From NCBI GenBank assembly GCA_937901965.1, contig CALGSW010000007.1, forward strand, positions 1 to 64,000: DNA of 64,000 nucleotides, in the 5' to 3' direction. Position 1 is the stretch's first letter, and each line of letters begins with the position of its first letter. The position numbers and the translations under genes were made by a program. Positions 1-7,461 of the stretch are shown in pieces. Below the pieces are notes generated by a model. It was not told the DNA's origin and did no database searches. It saw nothing but the letters and a program-made list of their open reading frames with translations. The DNA is from an uncultured Bacteroidota bacterium (GTDB taxonomy: Bacteria; Bacteroidota; Bacteroidia; Bacteroidales; UBA932).

Positions 1-242
1 GGAAAAACTCCGGAAGTTATGCGGATACTCTGTGAATGCAGTAAGATTGCCAGATATAATTTGAAGGAGTCTCCGCCACAGCGAACGAAGTGAGCGAGGA
101 GGAAAAACTCCGGAAGTTATGCGGACTACTCTGTGAATGCAGTAAGATTGCCAGATATAATTTGAAGGAGTCTCCGCCACAGCGAACGAAGTGAGCGAGG
201 AGGAAAAACTCCGGAAGTTATGCGGATACTCTGTGAATGCAG
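1..242. repeat. Tandem repeat, about 2.4 copies of a 100-bp unit
   Basis: Units begin at 1, 101 and 202. The first is 100 bp; the second is 101 bp because of one inserted base near 126. The third breaks off near 242, and the array may extend left of the window. Each unit contains the 12-mer GGAGTCTCCGCC, which includes a 4+1+4 palindrome, and the near-palindrome ACTCCGGAAGT. No reading frame or spacer-repeat structure is visible. A diverged inverted copy of the core lies at 3872-3995, so this is probably a dispersed intergenic repeat family of this genome. Function is unknown. Confidence 0.9.
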
Positions 243-281
243 CTAGATTGGAGGATTTGTAAGCTTTAGACTGATAGCTGG

Positions 282-320
282 TAAAAAAATACAGGGCTAA
301 TCTATTGACAAGCCCTGTAT
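282..320 (-). terminator. Rho-independent terminator of groES-groEL
   Basis: A perfect 10-bp inverted repeat (289-298 with 311-320, loop 12) is followed on the minus strand by a run of seven T (282-288). It lies about 40 bases past the groEL stop, the expected place for the end of a groESL transcript. Confidence 0.85.
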
Positions 321-359
321 TATAAATAATGTTTTTTAATTCGTTAAGCGCAGATGCTC

Positions 360-1997
360 TTACATCATTCCGCCCATTCCACCCATTCCGGGAGCTCCTC
401 CCATAGGTGCCGGATTCTCCTCTTTCTTTTCTGCAAGTACACACTCCGTAGTCAGGAACATACCTGCAACTGAAGCTGCATTTTCCAGAGCGATACGGGT
501 AACTTTAGTCGGGTCAATTACACCGGCTGCGAGAAGATTTTCAAATTTATCGGTACGAGCATTGTAACCAAAATCAGCCTTTCCCTCTTTTACCTTCTGA
601 ATAACGATGCTGCCTTCAATACCTGCGTTTTCAACAATCATCCTCAATGGCTCTTCAATTGCACGTGATATTATTGCAATACCTGTATTCTCATCTTCAT
701 TTTCACCTTTAAGGTTTTTAATAGCCTCAATTGCACGGATATATGCTACACCACCACCTGGTACAATTCCCTCCTCAACTGCTGCGCGTGTTGCACTAAG
801 TGCATCATCAACACGGTCTTTCTTCTCCTTCATCTCCATCTCAGATGCTGCTCCTACATACAGTACAGCCACACCACCGGCAAGTTTGGCAAGACGCTCC
901 TGAAGTTTCTCTCTGTCGTAGTCGCTTGTGGTAGTCTCCATTTGTTTGCGGATTTGAGCAACTCTTTTGTCAATTGCGCTCTTTTCACCTGAACCGTTAA
1001 CGATGGTAGTGTTGTCCTTATCAATTGTGATCTTTTCTGCAACACCGAGCATGTCAATTGTGGCAGCATCAAGTCTTATACCTTTCTCCTCAGATATTAC
1101 TGTACCGCCGGTAAGAATTGCGATATCCTCAAGCATCTCTTTTCTTCTGTCTCCAAATCCCGGAGCTTTAACTGCCGCAATTTTAAGAGTACCACGCAGG
1201 CGGTTTACAACCAAAGTAGCCAGTGCTTCACCGTCAACATCTTCAGCGATAATAACGAGTGCTCTTCCGTTTTGGGCTACAGGCTCAAGAACAGGAAGCA
1301 GGTCTTTCATTGTTGAAATTTTCTTGTCAGTTATAAGGATATAAGGATTATCAAGTACACCCTCCATTTTTTCAGGATTTGTCATGAAATAAGGAGAGAT
1401 GTAGCCACGGTCAAACTGCATACCTTCAACTACTTTAACTTCAGTGTCGGTACCCTTTGCCTCTTCAACTGTGATAACGCCCTCTTTCTTAACTTTACTC
1501 ATTGCATCTGCAATAAGTTTTCCTATTGTAATATCATTGTTCGCAGAAATTGTAGCAACCTGCTCAATTTTTGTGATGTCATCACCAACTGACTGACTTT
1601 GACTCTTAAGGGATGCAACTACTGCATCAACAGCTTTGTCAATACCTCTTTTCAGGTCCATGGGGTTTGCACCTGCAGTAACATTCTTAAGACCTACATT
1701 AATAATAGACTGAGCAAGAACGGTAGCTGTTGTAGTACCATCACCTGCCTGATCAGCTGTTTTTGAAGCAACCTCTTTAACCATTTGTGCACCCATGTTT
1801 GCAAAACGGTCTTCAAGTTCAATCTCTTTAGCAACAGTTACACCATCTTTGGTAATTTGTGGTGAACCATATTTTTTATCAATAACAACATTTCTGCCTT
1901 TTGGGCCGAGAGTTACTTTTACTGCGTTAGCCAAAGCATCCACACCCTCTTTCATCAGGTTGCGTGCCTCTATGTTGAATTTTATCTCTTTTGCCAT
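360..1997 (-). CDS. groEL: Chaperonin GroEL (Hsp60)
   Basis: GroEL is the 60-kDa chaperonin that forms a double ring in the cytoplasm and folds proteins using ATP, with GroES as its lid. The 545-residue product has the usual length. It carries the ATP-site motif GDGTTT at residues 85-90, the conserved N-terminus MAKEIKF and the Gly-Met-rich tail GGMGGMM. It lies 32 bases downstream of groES on the same strand and is followed by a clear terminator, so the two form a classical bicistronic operon. No internal start or stop disturbs the frame. The identification is essentially certain; several antisense open frames over this gene are shadows of its codon use. Confidence 0.99.
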   Translation of the reverse strand: MAKEIKFNIEARNLMKEGVDALANAVKVTLGPKGRNVVIDKKYGSPQITKDGVTVAKEIELEDRFANMGAQMVKEVASKTADQAGDGTTTATVLAQSIINVGLKNVTAGANPMDLKRGIDKAVDAVVASLKSQSQSVGDDITKIEQVATISANNDITIGKLIADAMSKVKKEGVITVEEAKGTDTEVKVVEGMQFDRGYISPYFMTNPEKMEGVLDNPYILITDKKISTMKDLLPVLEPVAQNGRALVIIAEDVDGEALATLVVNRLRGTLKIAAVKAPGFGDRRKEMLEDIAILTGGTVISEEKGIRLDAATIDMLGVAEKITIDKDNTTIVNGSGEKSAIDKRVAQIRKQMETTTSDYDREKLQERLAKLAGGVAVLYVGAASEMEMKEKKDRVDDALSATRAAVEEGIVPGGGVAYIRAIEAIKNLKGENEDENTGIAIISRAIEEPLRMIVENAGIEGSIVIQKVKEGKADFGYNARTDKFENLLAAGVIDPTKVTRIALENAASVAGMFLTTECVLAEKKEENPAPMGGAPGMGGMGGMM

Positions 1998-2029
1998 AAT
2001 TTTGGTAAATTTTTAAATAGTTTAAATAA

Positions 2030-2302
2030 TTAGTTTAGAACAGCCAGTATGTCTGACTGACGCATCATAAGGTAATCCTTGCCATCTACATTGATCTCAG
2101 TACCTGCGTACTTTCCATATAGCACATTGTCACCAACCTTGAGCTCCATTGGCTCATCTTTTTTTCCGCTTCCTACAGCTACAATTTTTCCTGCCTGTGG
2201 CTTCTCCTTGGCTGTATCAGGAATGTAAATGCCGCTTGCTGTTTTTGTTTCAGCCTCCTTAGGCTCTACCAAAACTCTGTCTGCTAATGGTTTAATGTTC
2301 AT
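2030..2302 (-). CDS. groES: Co-chaperonin GroES (Hsp10)
   Basis: GroES is the 10-kDa lid of the GroEL folding chamber. The 90-residue protein has the family's usual length, with the mobile-loop region TKTASGIYIP near residues 19-28 and the central VGDNVLYGKYAG segment. It is the first gene of the groES-groEL operon. Upstream lies a Bacteroidota-type promoter with an inverted repeat over it (2351-2377). The repeat does not have the spacing of the CIRCE heat-shock operator, so the mode of heat control cannot be read from the sequence. Confidence 0.99.
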   Translation of the reverse strand: MNIKPLADRVLVEPKEAETKTASGIYIPDTAKEKPQAGKIVAVGSGKKDEPMELKVGDNVLYGKYAGTEINVDGKDYLMMRQSDILAVLN

Positions 2303-2365
2303 AATAAGAGAATTTTGTATTTTTTGTTTTTAAATGGATTATTAAATTTTGCACTTCTCAAGAGA

Positions 2366-2397
2366 CAAAATAAGTGCCAATCAGCTTTACTGACAAA
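2366..2397 (-). promoter_or_regulatory. Probable groES promoter with overlapping inverted repeat
   Basis: On the minus strand TTATTTTG (2366-2373) resembles the -7 element TAnnTTTG with one mismatch, and TTTG (2394-2397) lies 20 bases upstream as a -33 element. Inverted arms GCACTT/AAGTGC at 2351-2356 and 2372-2377, 15 bases apart, straddle the -7 region and could bind a repressor. Inferred from pattern only. Confidence 0.5.
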
Positions 2398-2424
2398 TTG
2401 TCCGCTTCAAATGATAATAATAAT

Positions 2425-2432
2425 TATATTTG
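2425..2432 (+). promoter_or_regulatory. -7 element upstream of nhaD
   Basis: TATATTTG matches the Bacteroidota -7 consensus exactly. A TTG lies 24 bases upstream (2398-2400), a little farther than usual. The element argues that translation starts at 2488, since a longer frame opening at GTG 2374 would place the promoter inside the gene. Confidence 0.5.
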
Positions 2433-2487
2433 CAGGCCTTATAAGGAGGGGTTCTCCCTCTTCAAAGACGTTAAATACTTTGAACGT

Positions 2488-3864
2488 ATGATTTACAGTA
2501 TCATGCCCATAATTTTTATTATTGGGATTATAGCAATTGCATTTGAGGATGCATTAAGAATCAACAAGGCAGCTATAGCAATAGGTATGAGTGTTTTGCT
2601 ATGGATGTTATTACTGGCTGATGGATTGAATCTTTTTAAATTAAATGGTTCTGAAATGCTGGAGACTTTGGTGAAAAATATTCCATCGTTTGCAGAGATG
2701 TCTGTTAGGGAACAGGTATATAAGTTTCTTGAGTTTTCAATACTTGAATCATTAGGAGATGTATCGGCGACGCTGTTTTTTGTGCTTGGTTCTATGGCAA
2801 TTATTGAACTTATTGACTCACACGGTGGATTTGAAGTAATAGTTAATGCGATAAAAACGAGAAATAAGAGAGAGTTGTTATGGATAATCTCTTTTCTGAC
2901 ATTCTTTCTCTCGTCTGTTCTGGGAAATCTGGCAACAGTTATTGTCATTGTTGCTTTACTCAGAAGGATTGTGGGAGAGAGAGGTGACAGACTCATATAT
3001 TCAGGGATGACAATAATAGCAGCAAATGCCGGTGGAGCCTGGTCTCCAATTGGAGATGTTACAACACTTCTTCTGTGGACAGGCGGAAATGTATCTGTAA
3101 TGCATCAGGTTACACATATAATTTTACCGAGCCTTGTTATGATGAGCGTTCCTCTGGTATTTACAACATTCTCGTTTAAAAAGGGTGCTGAATGTAAAAG
3201 TCCTTTAATTGAAAAGGCAGACCCTTTTCTGGCAAAAATTGATCCCCGTTTAAAAAGAATGCTTTTAATAACCGGCCTTGCTTCGCTTGCATCTATACCT
3301 GTGTTGCAGAGTCTTCTGCACCTGCCGCCATTTATGGGAATTTTGCTAGGTCTTGCCGTTTTATGGGTTATGACAGACAGGAGATGGGCGGGAAGAAGAA
3401 TTTCTGTTATTCAAGAGCTACGTGTTCAAAGGGTTTTTTCCAGAATAGATGTCTCTACAGTAATGTTCTTTCTTGGAATTCTTATGTCTGTTGCATCTCT
3501 AAAGACAGCCGGACACCTGGTGCAAATGTCAGGTTTTCTTGACTCTGTAATGCCATCACCAGAAGTAATAAGTTTATCTCTGGGTATTACCTCTTCATTT
3601 CTTGATAACGTTGCATTAGTTGCCGGTACTATAGGAATGTACCCTCTGGCTCAATCCGGACCATTTATGGCAGACAGCTCTTTTTGGACTTTTCTGGCAT
3701 ATTGCGCTGTTACAGGCGGAAGCATTCTAATCATTGGATCTGCATCAGGAGTAACAGTTATGGGACTGGAAAAGGTGCCATTTGTATACTATCTGAAGAA
3801 ATTTTCATTACTTGCTTTGATTGGCTACTTTGCAGGAGCATCGGTGTATCTACTTCTTTTCTGA
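2488..3864 (+). CDS. nhaD: NhaD-type Na+/H+ antiporter
   Basis: This is an inner-membrane antiporter of the ion transporter superfamily that exchanges sodium (or lithium) for protons. The 458-residue form starting at ATG 2488 has about a dozen hydrophobic segments. It carries the NhaD hallmark NAGGAWSPIGDVTTLLLW near residues 179-196 and SSFLDNVALVAG near 369-380. The frame stays open upstream to a GTG at 2374, but that extension is hydrophilic and crosses a -7 promoter element. The chosen start gives the usual hydrophobic N-terminus MIYSIMPIIF. It is monocistronic and divergent from groES. No Shine-Dalgarno site is seen, as is common in this phylum. Confidence 0.93.
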   Translation: MIYSIMPIIFIIGIIAIAFEDALRINKAAIAIGMSVLLWMLLLADGLNLFKLNGSEMLETLVKNIPSFAEMSVREQVYKFLEFSILESLGDVSATLFFVLGSMAIIELIDSHGGFEVIVNAIKTRNKRELLWIISFLTFFLSSVLGNLATVIVIVALLRRIVGERGDRLIYSGMTIIAANAGGAWSPIGDVTTLLLWTGGNVSVMHQVTHIILPSLVMMSVPLVFTTFSFKKGAECKSPLIEKADPFLAKIDPRLKRMLLITGLASLASIPVLQSLLHLPPFMGILLGLAVLWVMTDRRWAGRRISVIQELRVQRVFSRIDVSTVMFFLGILMSVASLKTAGHLVQMSGFLDSVMPSPEVISLSLGITSSFLDNVALVAGTIGMYPLAQSGPFMADSSFWTFLAYCAVTGGSILIIGSASGVTVMGLEKVPFVYYLKKFSLLALIGYFAGASVYLLLF

Positions 3865-3871
3865 TTGCTGC

Positions 3872-3995
3872 GGCGGAGACTCCGTCAGTTTTTCGGATTG
3901 TTCATCCCCGGCAACCGCATGACATATATTCATCTACCCGATGTGACTCCGGAGCTTTTCCTCCTCATACGCTTCGCTCCTTCCGGCGGAGGCTC
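3872..3995 (-). repeat. Degenerate inverted copy of the window-start repeat
   Basis: Read on the minus strand, 3948-3995 contains GGAGCCTCCGCC, then GCGAAG, GAGGAGGAAAA and CTCCGGA, in the same order and near-identical to the core of the 1-242 units. A second, exact GGAGTCTCCGCC lies at 3872-3883, about 110 bases away, close to the 100-base period of the array. The sequence between is diverged. It occupies part of the 467-base gap between nhaD and tadA, where no gene is supported. Confidence 0.65.
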
Positions 3996-4050
3996 CATCG
4001 TCTACACCGGTTAGCTGAATAGGGAGAATCATGCAGTTACCGGTATGAAC

Positions 4051-4183
4051 AGGCGTGGGTGGGACAAACATCTATGGGGTTGTTTTTGAAGTGGCTGCTA
4101 AATGCAATTTGCTGATTATGTGAATTTTGCACTCTGTGATGAGCAGATTGTCAATCAGATAGATGCTTGTCCCACCCACGCCT
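4051..4183. mobile_element. MITE-like element with 23-bp terminal inverted repeats
   Basis: Positions 4051-4073 and 4161-4183 form a 23-bp inverted repeat with one mismatch (arm begins AGGCGTGGGTGGGACAA). They bracket an 87-base AT-richer interior without a reading frame, 133 bp in total. The arms are more GC-rich than the surroundings. This is the structure of a non-autonomous transposable element or a long-armed intergenic repeat. No convincing target-site duplication is visible in the flanks, so the mobile call is an inference. The rest of the gap (4184-4301) shows nothing recognisable. Confidence 0.55.
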
Positions 4184-4301
4184 ACGACTCCTCTCACTCA
4201 CTCTGTACGTTACTGCTGAGATTTATTCAGTTTTGCAGGGAACTCAGTAAAAATGGATATGTGAAACTTTAATCAGGCTTAGATTAGTTTGATAATCTCC
4301 T

Positions 4302-4309
4302 TATATTTG
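4302..4309 (+). promoter_or_regulatory. -7 element upstream of tadA
   Basis: TATATTTG is an exact consensus match 22 bases before the tadA start. No well-spaced -33 TTTG is seen. Confidence 0.5.
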
Positions 4310-4331
4310 CTCAAACAGTACAAGATGATTT

Positions 4332-4766
4332 ATGAGCGTGGATGAGAAATTTATGAACGCTGCACTTGATGAGGCAGAAAAGGCATTAAAAGCTGATGAA
4401 GTACCTGTAGGTGCAGTTGTGGTATGCGATGGAAGAATTATTGCAAGGGCACACAACCTTACCGAGAGGCTGAATGACCCCACTGCACATGCAGAGATGC
4501 AGGCAATTACAATGGCTACATCTAAGTTTGGAGGAAAGTATCTTGAAAGCTGCACTCTTTATGTAACTCTTGAGCCCTGTGCTATGTGCGCCTCTGCACT
4601 TGCCTGGTCACAGATAGGAAGGTTGGTTTATGGAGCATCAGATCCAAAAAGAGGCTATTCACTTTTTACTCCATCTCTGCTTCATCCTAAAACGGAAGTT
4701 AACAGTGGTGTATTGGAGGATAAATGCTCCTCAATAGTAAAGGATTTTTTTAAATCGAAACGATGA
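4332..4766 (+). CDS. tadA: tRNA-specific adenosine deaminase TadA
   Basis: TadA deaminates adenosine to inosine at the wobble position of tRNA-Arg(ACG). The 144-residue protein shows the zinc deaminase signature: HAE at residues 53-55 (zinc ligand H53, catalytic E55) and PCAMC at 82-86 (zinc ligands C83 and C86). Length and the motif spacing fit TadA. The wider CMP/dCMP/guanine deaminase family shares the motif, so another nucleobase deaminase is possible but less likely. The last four bases overlap the start of the next gene (ATGA), which implies translational coupling. Confidence 0.9.
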   Translation: MSVDEKFMNAALDEAEKALKADEVPVGAVVVCDGRIIARAHNLTERLNDPTAHAEMQAITMATSKFGGKYLESCTLYVTLEPCAMCASALAWSQIGRLVYGASDPKRGYSLFTPSLLHPKTEVNSGVLEDKCSSIVKDFFKSKR

Positions 4767-5233
4767 TAGAGATATTAGAGGGATATGGCTTTATCGGCCT
4801 TTTTATGGGCTCGTTTCTGGCTGCAACTATTGTCCCTTTTAGTTCGGATATACTTATTGCCGGAGCACTTATTGCCGGGATGAATCCTTTATGGGCTTTG
4901 TTGTGGGCAACAGCCGGAAACTGGCTGGGAGGGCTCACTTCCTACTGGATTGGTCATCTTGGAAAATGGAGATGGATTGAGAAATGGGTTGGTGTTACAG
5001 AGGAGAAGCTTTTAAAACAGAAGCACTGGATTGACAAATATGGATCGTTGATTGCTTTTTTCAGCTGGGTGCCCTTTGCAGGTGATGTTCTGGCTGTAGG
5101 GCTTGGTTTCTACAGGGTGAATTTTACTAAGTCTGCGCTGTTTATGCTGGCCGGAAAAGCACTGAGATACACTTTCTGGGTTGTGCTCTATTTGATGCTT
5201 GGAGATTCTCTGCTTGAGTTCAAGATTTTTTGA
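4763..5233 (+). CDS. YqaA/DedA-family (SNARE-associated) membrane protein
   Basis: This 156-residue protein has several hydrophobic segments and resembles the YqaA branch of the DedA (VTT domain) family. It shares the early segment GLFMGSFLAATIVPFSSDI and the later WVPFAGDVLAVGLGFYR, where the family keeps a conserved acidic/Gly-rich loop. DedA-type proteins are implicated in lipid-carrier flipping and membrane homeostasis, but the role of this branch is not established. It overlaps tadA by four bases and probably shares its transcript. The next downstream feature is a tRNA with its own promoter. Confidence 0.85.
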   Translation: MIEILEGYGFIGLFMGSFLAATIVPFSSDILIAGALIAGMNPLWALLWATAGNWLGGLTSYWIGHLGKWRWIEKWVGVTEEKLLKQKHWIDKYGSLIAFFSWVPFAGDVLAVGLGFYRVNFTKSALFMLAGKALRYTFWVVLYLMLGDSLLEFKIF

Positions 5234-5238
5234 AAATT

Positions 5239-5268
5239 TTTGTTTTTTACTAAAAAGATATATATTTG
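5239..5268 (+). promoter_or_regulatory. Promoter of tRNA-Gln
   Basis: TTTG (5239-5242) and TATATTTG (5261-5268) lie 18 bases apart, an almost ideal Bacteroidota sigma-ABfr promoter. It ends 23 bases before the tRNA. Confidence 0.75.
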
Positions 5269-5291
5269 CACCCTCAATTGAGAAACCATAC

Positions 5292-5362
5292 TGACCCATG
5301 GTGTAATGGTAGCACTACTGATTTTGGTTCAGTCAGTCTAGGTTCGAATCCTGGTGGGTCAA
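5292..5362 (+). tRNA. tRNA-Gln (anticodon TTG)
   Basis: The 71-nt sequence folds as a cloverleaf. The acceptor stem TGACCCA/TGGGTCA is perfect. The anticodon stem is ACTGA/TCAGT with loop TTTTGGT, giving anticodon TTG. The T arm carries GGTTCGAATCC. The discriminator would be A at 5362 and CCA is not encoded. It stands alone between two protein genes and has its own promoter and terminator. Confidence 0.97.
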
Positions 5363-5371
5363 CTTGAGTTT

Positions 5372-5403
5372 GAGGATGGCAGTTTCTGTCATCCTCTTTT
5401 TTT
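5372..5403 (+). terminator. Terminator after tRNA-Gln
   Basis: An 11-bp stem (5372-5382 with 5386-5396, one G-T pair, loop TTT) is followed by seven T. It ends the tRNA transcript. Its T tract runs directly into the -7 element of the next gene. Confidence 0.88.
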
Positions 5404-5410
5404 ATCTTTG
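5403..5410 (+). promoter_or_regulatory. -7 element for the GT2 gene
   Basis: TATCTTTG matches TAnnTTTG and begins in the last T of the preceding terminator. The start codon is only nine bases downstream, so the mRNA would be leaderless or nearly so. Confidence 0.5.
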
Positions 5411-5418
5411 TTTAAGCG

Positions 5419-6414
5419 ATGAAGAAACCTGAAATCTCTATTATTATCCCTGTTTACAGGGTTCAGACTTTGATAGAAAGATCTGTAAGTTCAGTTATTT
5501 CTCAAACTTTAAAAGAGTTTGAGCTCGTGCTGGTTGATGATTGCGGGGGAGATAATAGCATTGAACTGGCAGAGGCTCTTCTGCGTAATTCCTGGTTAAA
5601 GAACAGCTACAAGGTTGTAAAGAACACTGTTAACAGTGGGGTCGCTGCTTCAAGAGGGGCGGGAATGGCTGTTTCATCTGGAAATTATATTATTCATCTG
5701 GACTCTGATGACTACTTTGATCCCGTTCTGATTCAAACGTTGTATTTTGAATTGACAGATACCGGCTCAGATCTGGCTATTTGCGGATACTATGCAGAGG
5801 AGCAGAACAGGTCGGTTTCACATATCACCTGTAAAGCAGAGCGTGTTATTCTACAAAGTGAAGAGGAGAGAGGAGCTTATATAAAAGATATGCTCGCAAA
5901 CAGACTTCCTTCTGCACTATGGAATAAAATGGCCAGGAGGGAGTTGTTTATGGATAGTGATATTAAGTTCATACCTGAACTAAGGGATGATTTATCTGTC
6001 TCGCCACTACTGATAGCAAAAGCAAATAAAATTGTATTAGTAAATAAGCCTTTGGTTCATTACGTTTTATACAATTCATCATCAGTCTCAGCAACATCTG
6101 GCCATCTTAAACTTATTATCTCAACAATTGATTATCTGGATTCAAAATTACCCGCATTTGCAAAAAATGCCTGCAGAGAGGAAATATTCTCATATAAAGT
6201 CAAAACCAGAAGGAGACTCTTTCTACATAAGGAGATTGATAAAAGTGAACTTGTAAAAGTAATCACTCTCTTTCCGGAGATTAACCGGGAGGTGCTTATT
6301 GGGAATAATCCGGAAACTAAGGCTCATTACCGCATTCTTTCAAGCCTTATTTCACGTGGAGACTCTTCTCTCTTAAGATTGATGAGAGGAATTTTTAAGC
6401 TTATAATCCCTTGA
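5419..6414 (+). CDS. Family 2 glycosyltransferase
   Basis: This is a cytoplasmic GT-A-fold enzyme that would transfer a sugar from a nucleotide-sugar donor during surface-glycan synthesis; substrate unknown. The 331-residue protein opens with the family start ISIIIPVYR and has the nucleotide-binding VDDCGG near residue 40. The metal-binding DSDD lies at residues 95-98, a variant of the DXD motif. No membrane anchor is seen apart from a mildly hydrophobic C-terminus. The gene is convergent with the GT4 gene on the other strand and their coding ends overlap by 42 bases, so the two transcripts would be antisense at their 3' ends. Confidence 0.93.
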   Translation: MKKPEISIIIPVYRVQTLIERSVSSVISQTLKEFELVLVDDCGGDNSIELAEALLRNSWLKNSYKVVKNTVNSGVAASRGAGMAVSSGNYIIHLDSDDYFDPVLIQTLYFELTDTGSDLAICGYYAEEQNRSVSHITCKAERVILQSEEERGAYIKDMLANRLPSALWNKMARRELFMDSDIKFIPELRDDLSVSPLLIAKANKIVLVNKPLVHYVLYNSSSVSATSGHLKLIISTIDYLDSKLPAFAKNACREEIFSYKVKTRRRLFLHKEIDKSELVKVITLFPEINREVLIGNNPETKAHYRILSSLISRGDSSLLRLMRGIFKLIIP

Positions 6415-7461
6415 GATAATTGAGAGCAAATCCCTCTCCCTCTTTTCAAGTGTAAATAGGGTCATTACTCTCTCTCTCATAGCTGGAGCATAGTCCTCGC
6501 TTTCAGCGGCAAGACGGGCAACGGCATTTATTGCTTCGTGAACAGAACTTTCATGATCTTCTCTGTTGAATGTATCGCAGTCTGCTGCATAAATAATTTC
6601 CCCCAACCCACCTGAAACTTCCGGCATACCTCCTGCTTTTGTTGTCAGTGGCATACATCCATGGAACATAGCCTCTGCAAGTGCAAGTGAGAAGCTCTCT
6701 CTTCTTGAGAGCTGACAATATACCTTGGATTTGTGGTAGTATTCAGTAAGACTTTTGTGTTCAAGCTCAGGTATTATTTTAACATTTTTAGGGACGTCTG
6801 TTTTTGCGACACCTGCTTTTTCCGGATCAGTCCCTATAAGGGTAAATGTAAATGAAGGCATTGCCTGCGCCAAAGCCAGATATCTGTCAATTCCCTTTAT
6901 TTTATAACTCTGTTTTGTTCTTGCGAGGGCCACACATAATATTCCGCCTCTTCCTCCGTCTGCCGGGAGTCTTGTTTTTGAAGAGTCCGGGAATGATATT
7001 CCGTTATAAAGCAGATAAGCAGGTGTGTCATGAGCAAGTTTCCCGGCAATTCTTTTAACATGATTTGAGACACATAAGTTTGCTGAAGCTCTTTTCATTG
7101 AATCACGGGCCATCCAGCCACGCAAAGGATTCACAAAGCTACCGTATCCATATTGTTTAACTCTGCATACATCGTAGCCGCCAAGGACCAGGTAGCATTT
7201 TTTACCGTACAGTTTCGCAAAAAAGGCTGGTAGCCAAGAGTGATAATCTGCAAACCATATATAAACAAAATCAAATTTGCGGATATTTAATATAAGATAG
7301 AAGAGCTGTCTTATAAGTTCTGCCGATTGCCTGGCAGGATTTCTATTGTCTGTAACAAGTGTTGAAACGTCAAAGTGTCTTGACAAAATCTCAATATCCC
7401 CACTTATGAATGTGGAGCTTCTTGTGTAAACGAAGAGAACTCTTTTTCTATGACTGTCCAT
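6373..7461 (-). CDS. Family 4 (group 1) glycosyltransferase
   Basis: This 362-residue protein has the GT-B fold of GT4 enzymes. The N-terminal Rossmann half begins KRVLFVYTRSS and contains GGYDVCRV. The C-terminal half carries ESFSLALAEAMFHGCMPL, the nucleotide-sugar binding E-x7-E signature. It probably adds a sugar to a lipid-linked or surface glycan; donor and acceptor cannot be told. It is the last gene of a minus-strand operon. Its ATG directly follows the stop of the phosphodiester glycosidase gene with no spacing, so translation is likely coupled. Confidence 0.9.
   Translation of the reverse strand: MDSHRKRVLFVYTRSSTFISGDIEILSRHFDVSTLVTDNRNPARQSAELIRQLFYLILNIRKFDFVYIWFADYHSWLPAFFAKLYGKKCYLVLGGYDVCRVKQYGYGSFVNPLRGWMARDSMKRASANLCVSNHVKRIAGKLAHDTPAYLLYNGISFPDSSKTRLPADGGRGGILCVALARTKQSYKIKGIDRYLALAQAMPSFTFTLIGTDPEKAGVAKTDVPKNVKIIPELEHKSLTEYYHKSKVYCQLSRRESFSLALAEAMFHGCMPLTTKAGGMPEVSGGLGEIIYAADCDTFNREDHESSVHEAINAVARLAAESEDYAPAMRERVMTLFTLEKRERDLLSIISRDYKLKNSSHQS

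Noticed and set aside
1..242. Possible CRISPR array at the window start
   Set aside because: Whole units of about 100 bp repeat without variable spacers; no cas genes are present.
607..903. Antisense open frames over groEL, mutS2, fhs and other conserved genes
   Set aside because: They follow from the codon use of the true genes, lack promoters and resemble no protein family.
2351..2377. CIRCE heat-shock operator
   Set aside because: Arms are only six bases and the spacer is 15 rather than nine bases.
2374..2487. GTG-initiated N-terminal extension of nhaD
   Set aside because: It crosses an exact -7 element and adds a hydrophilic, low-complexity segment not seen in NhaD proteins.
3684..4022. 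112-codon plus-strand open frame overlapping the end of nhaD
   Set aside because: It is a frame shadow of nhaD running into the repeat region; there is no start context, promoter or recognisable protein.
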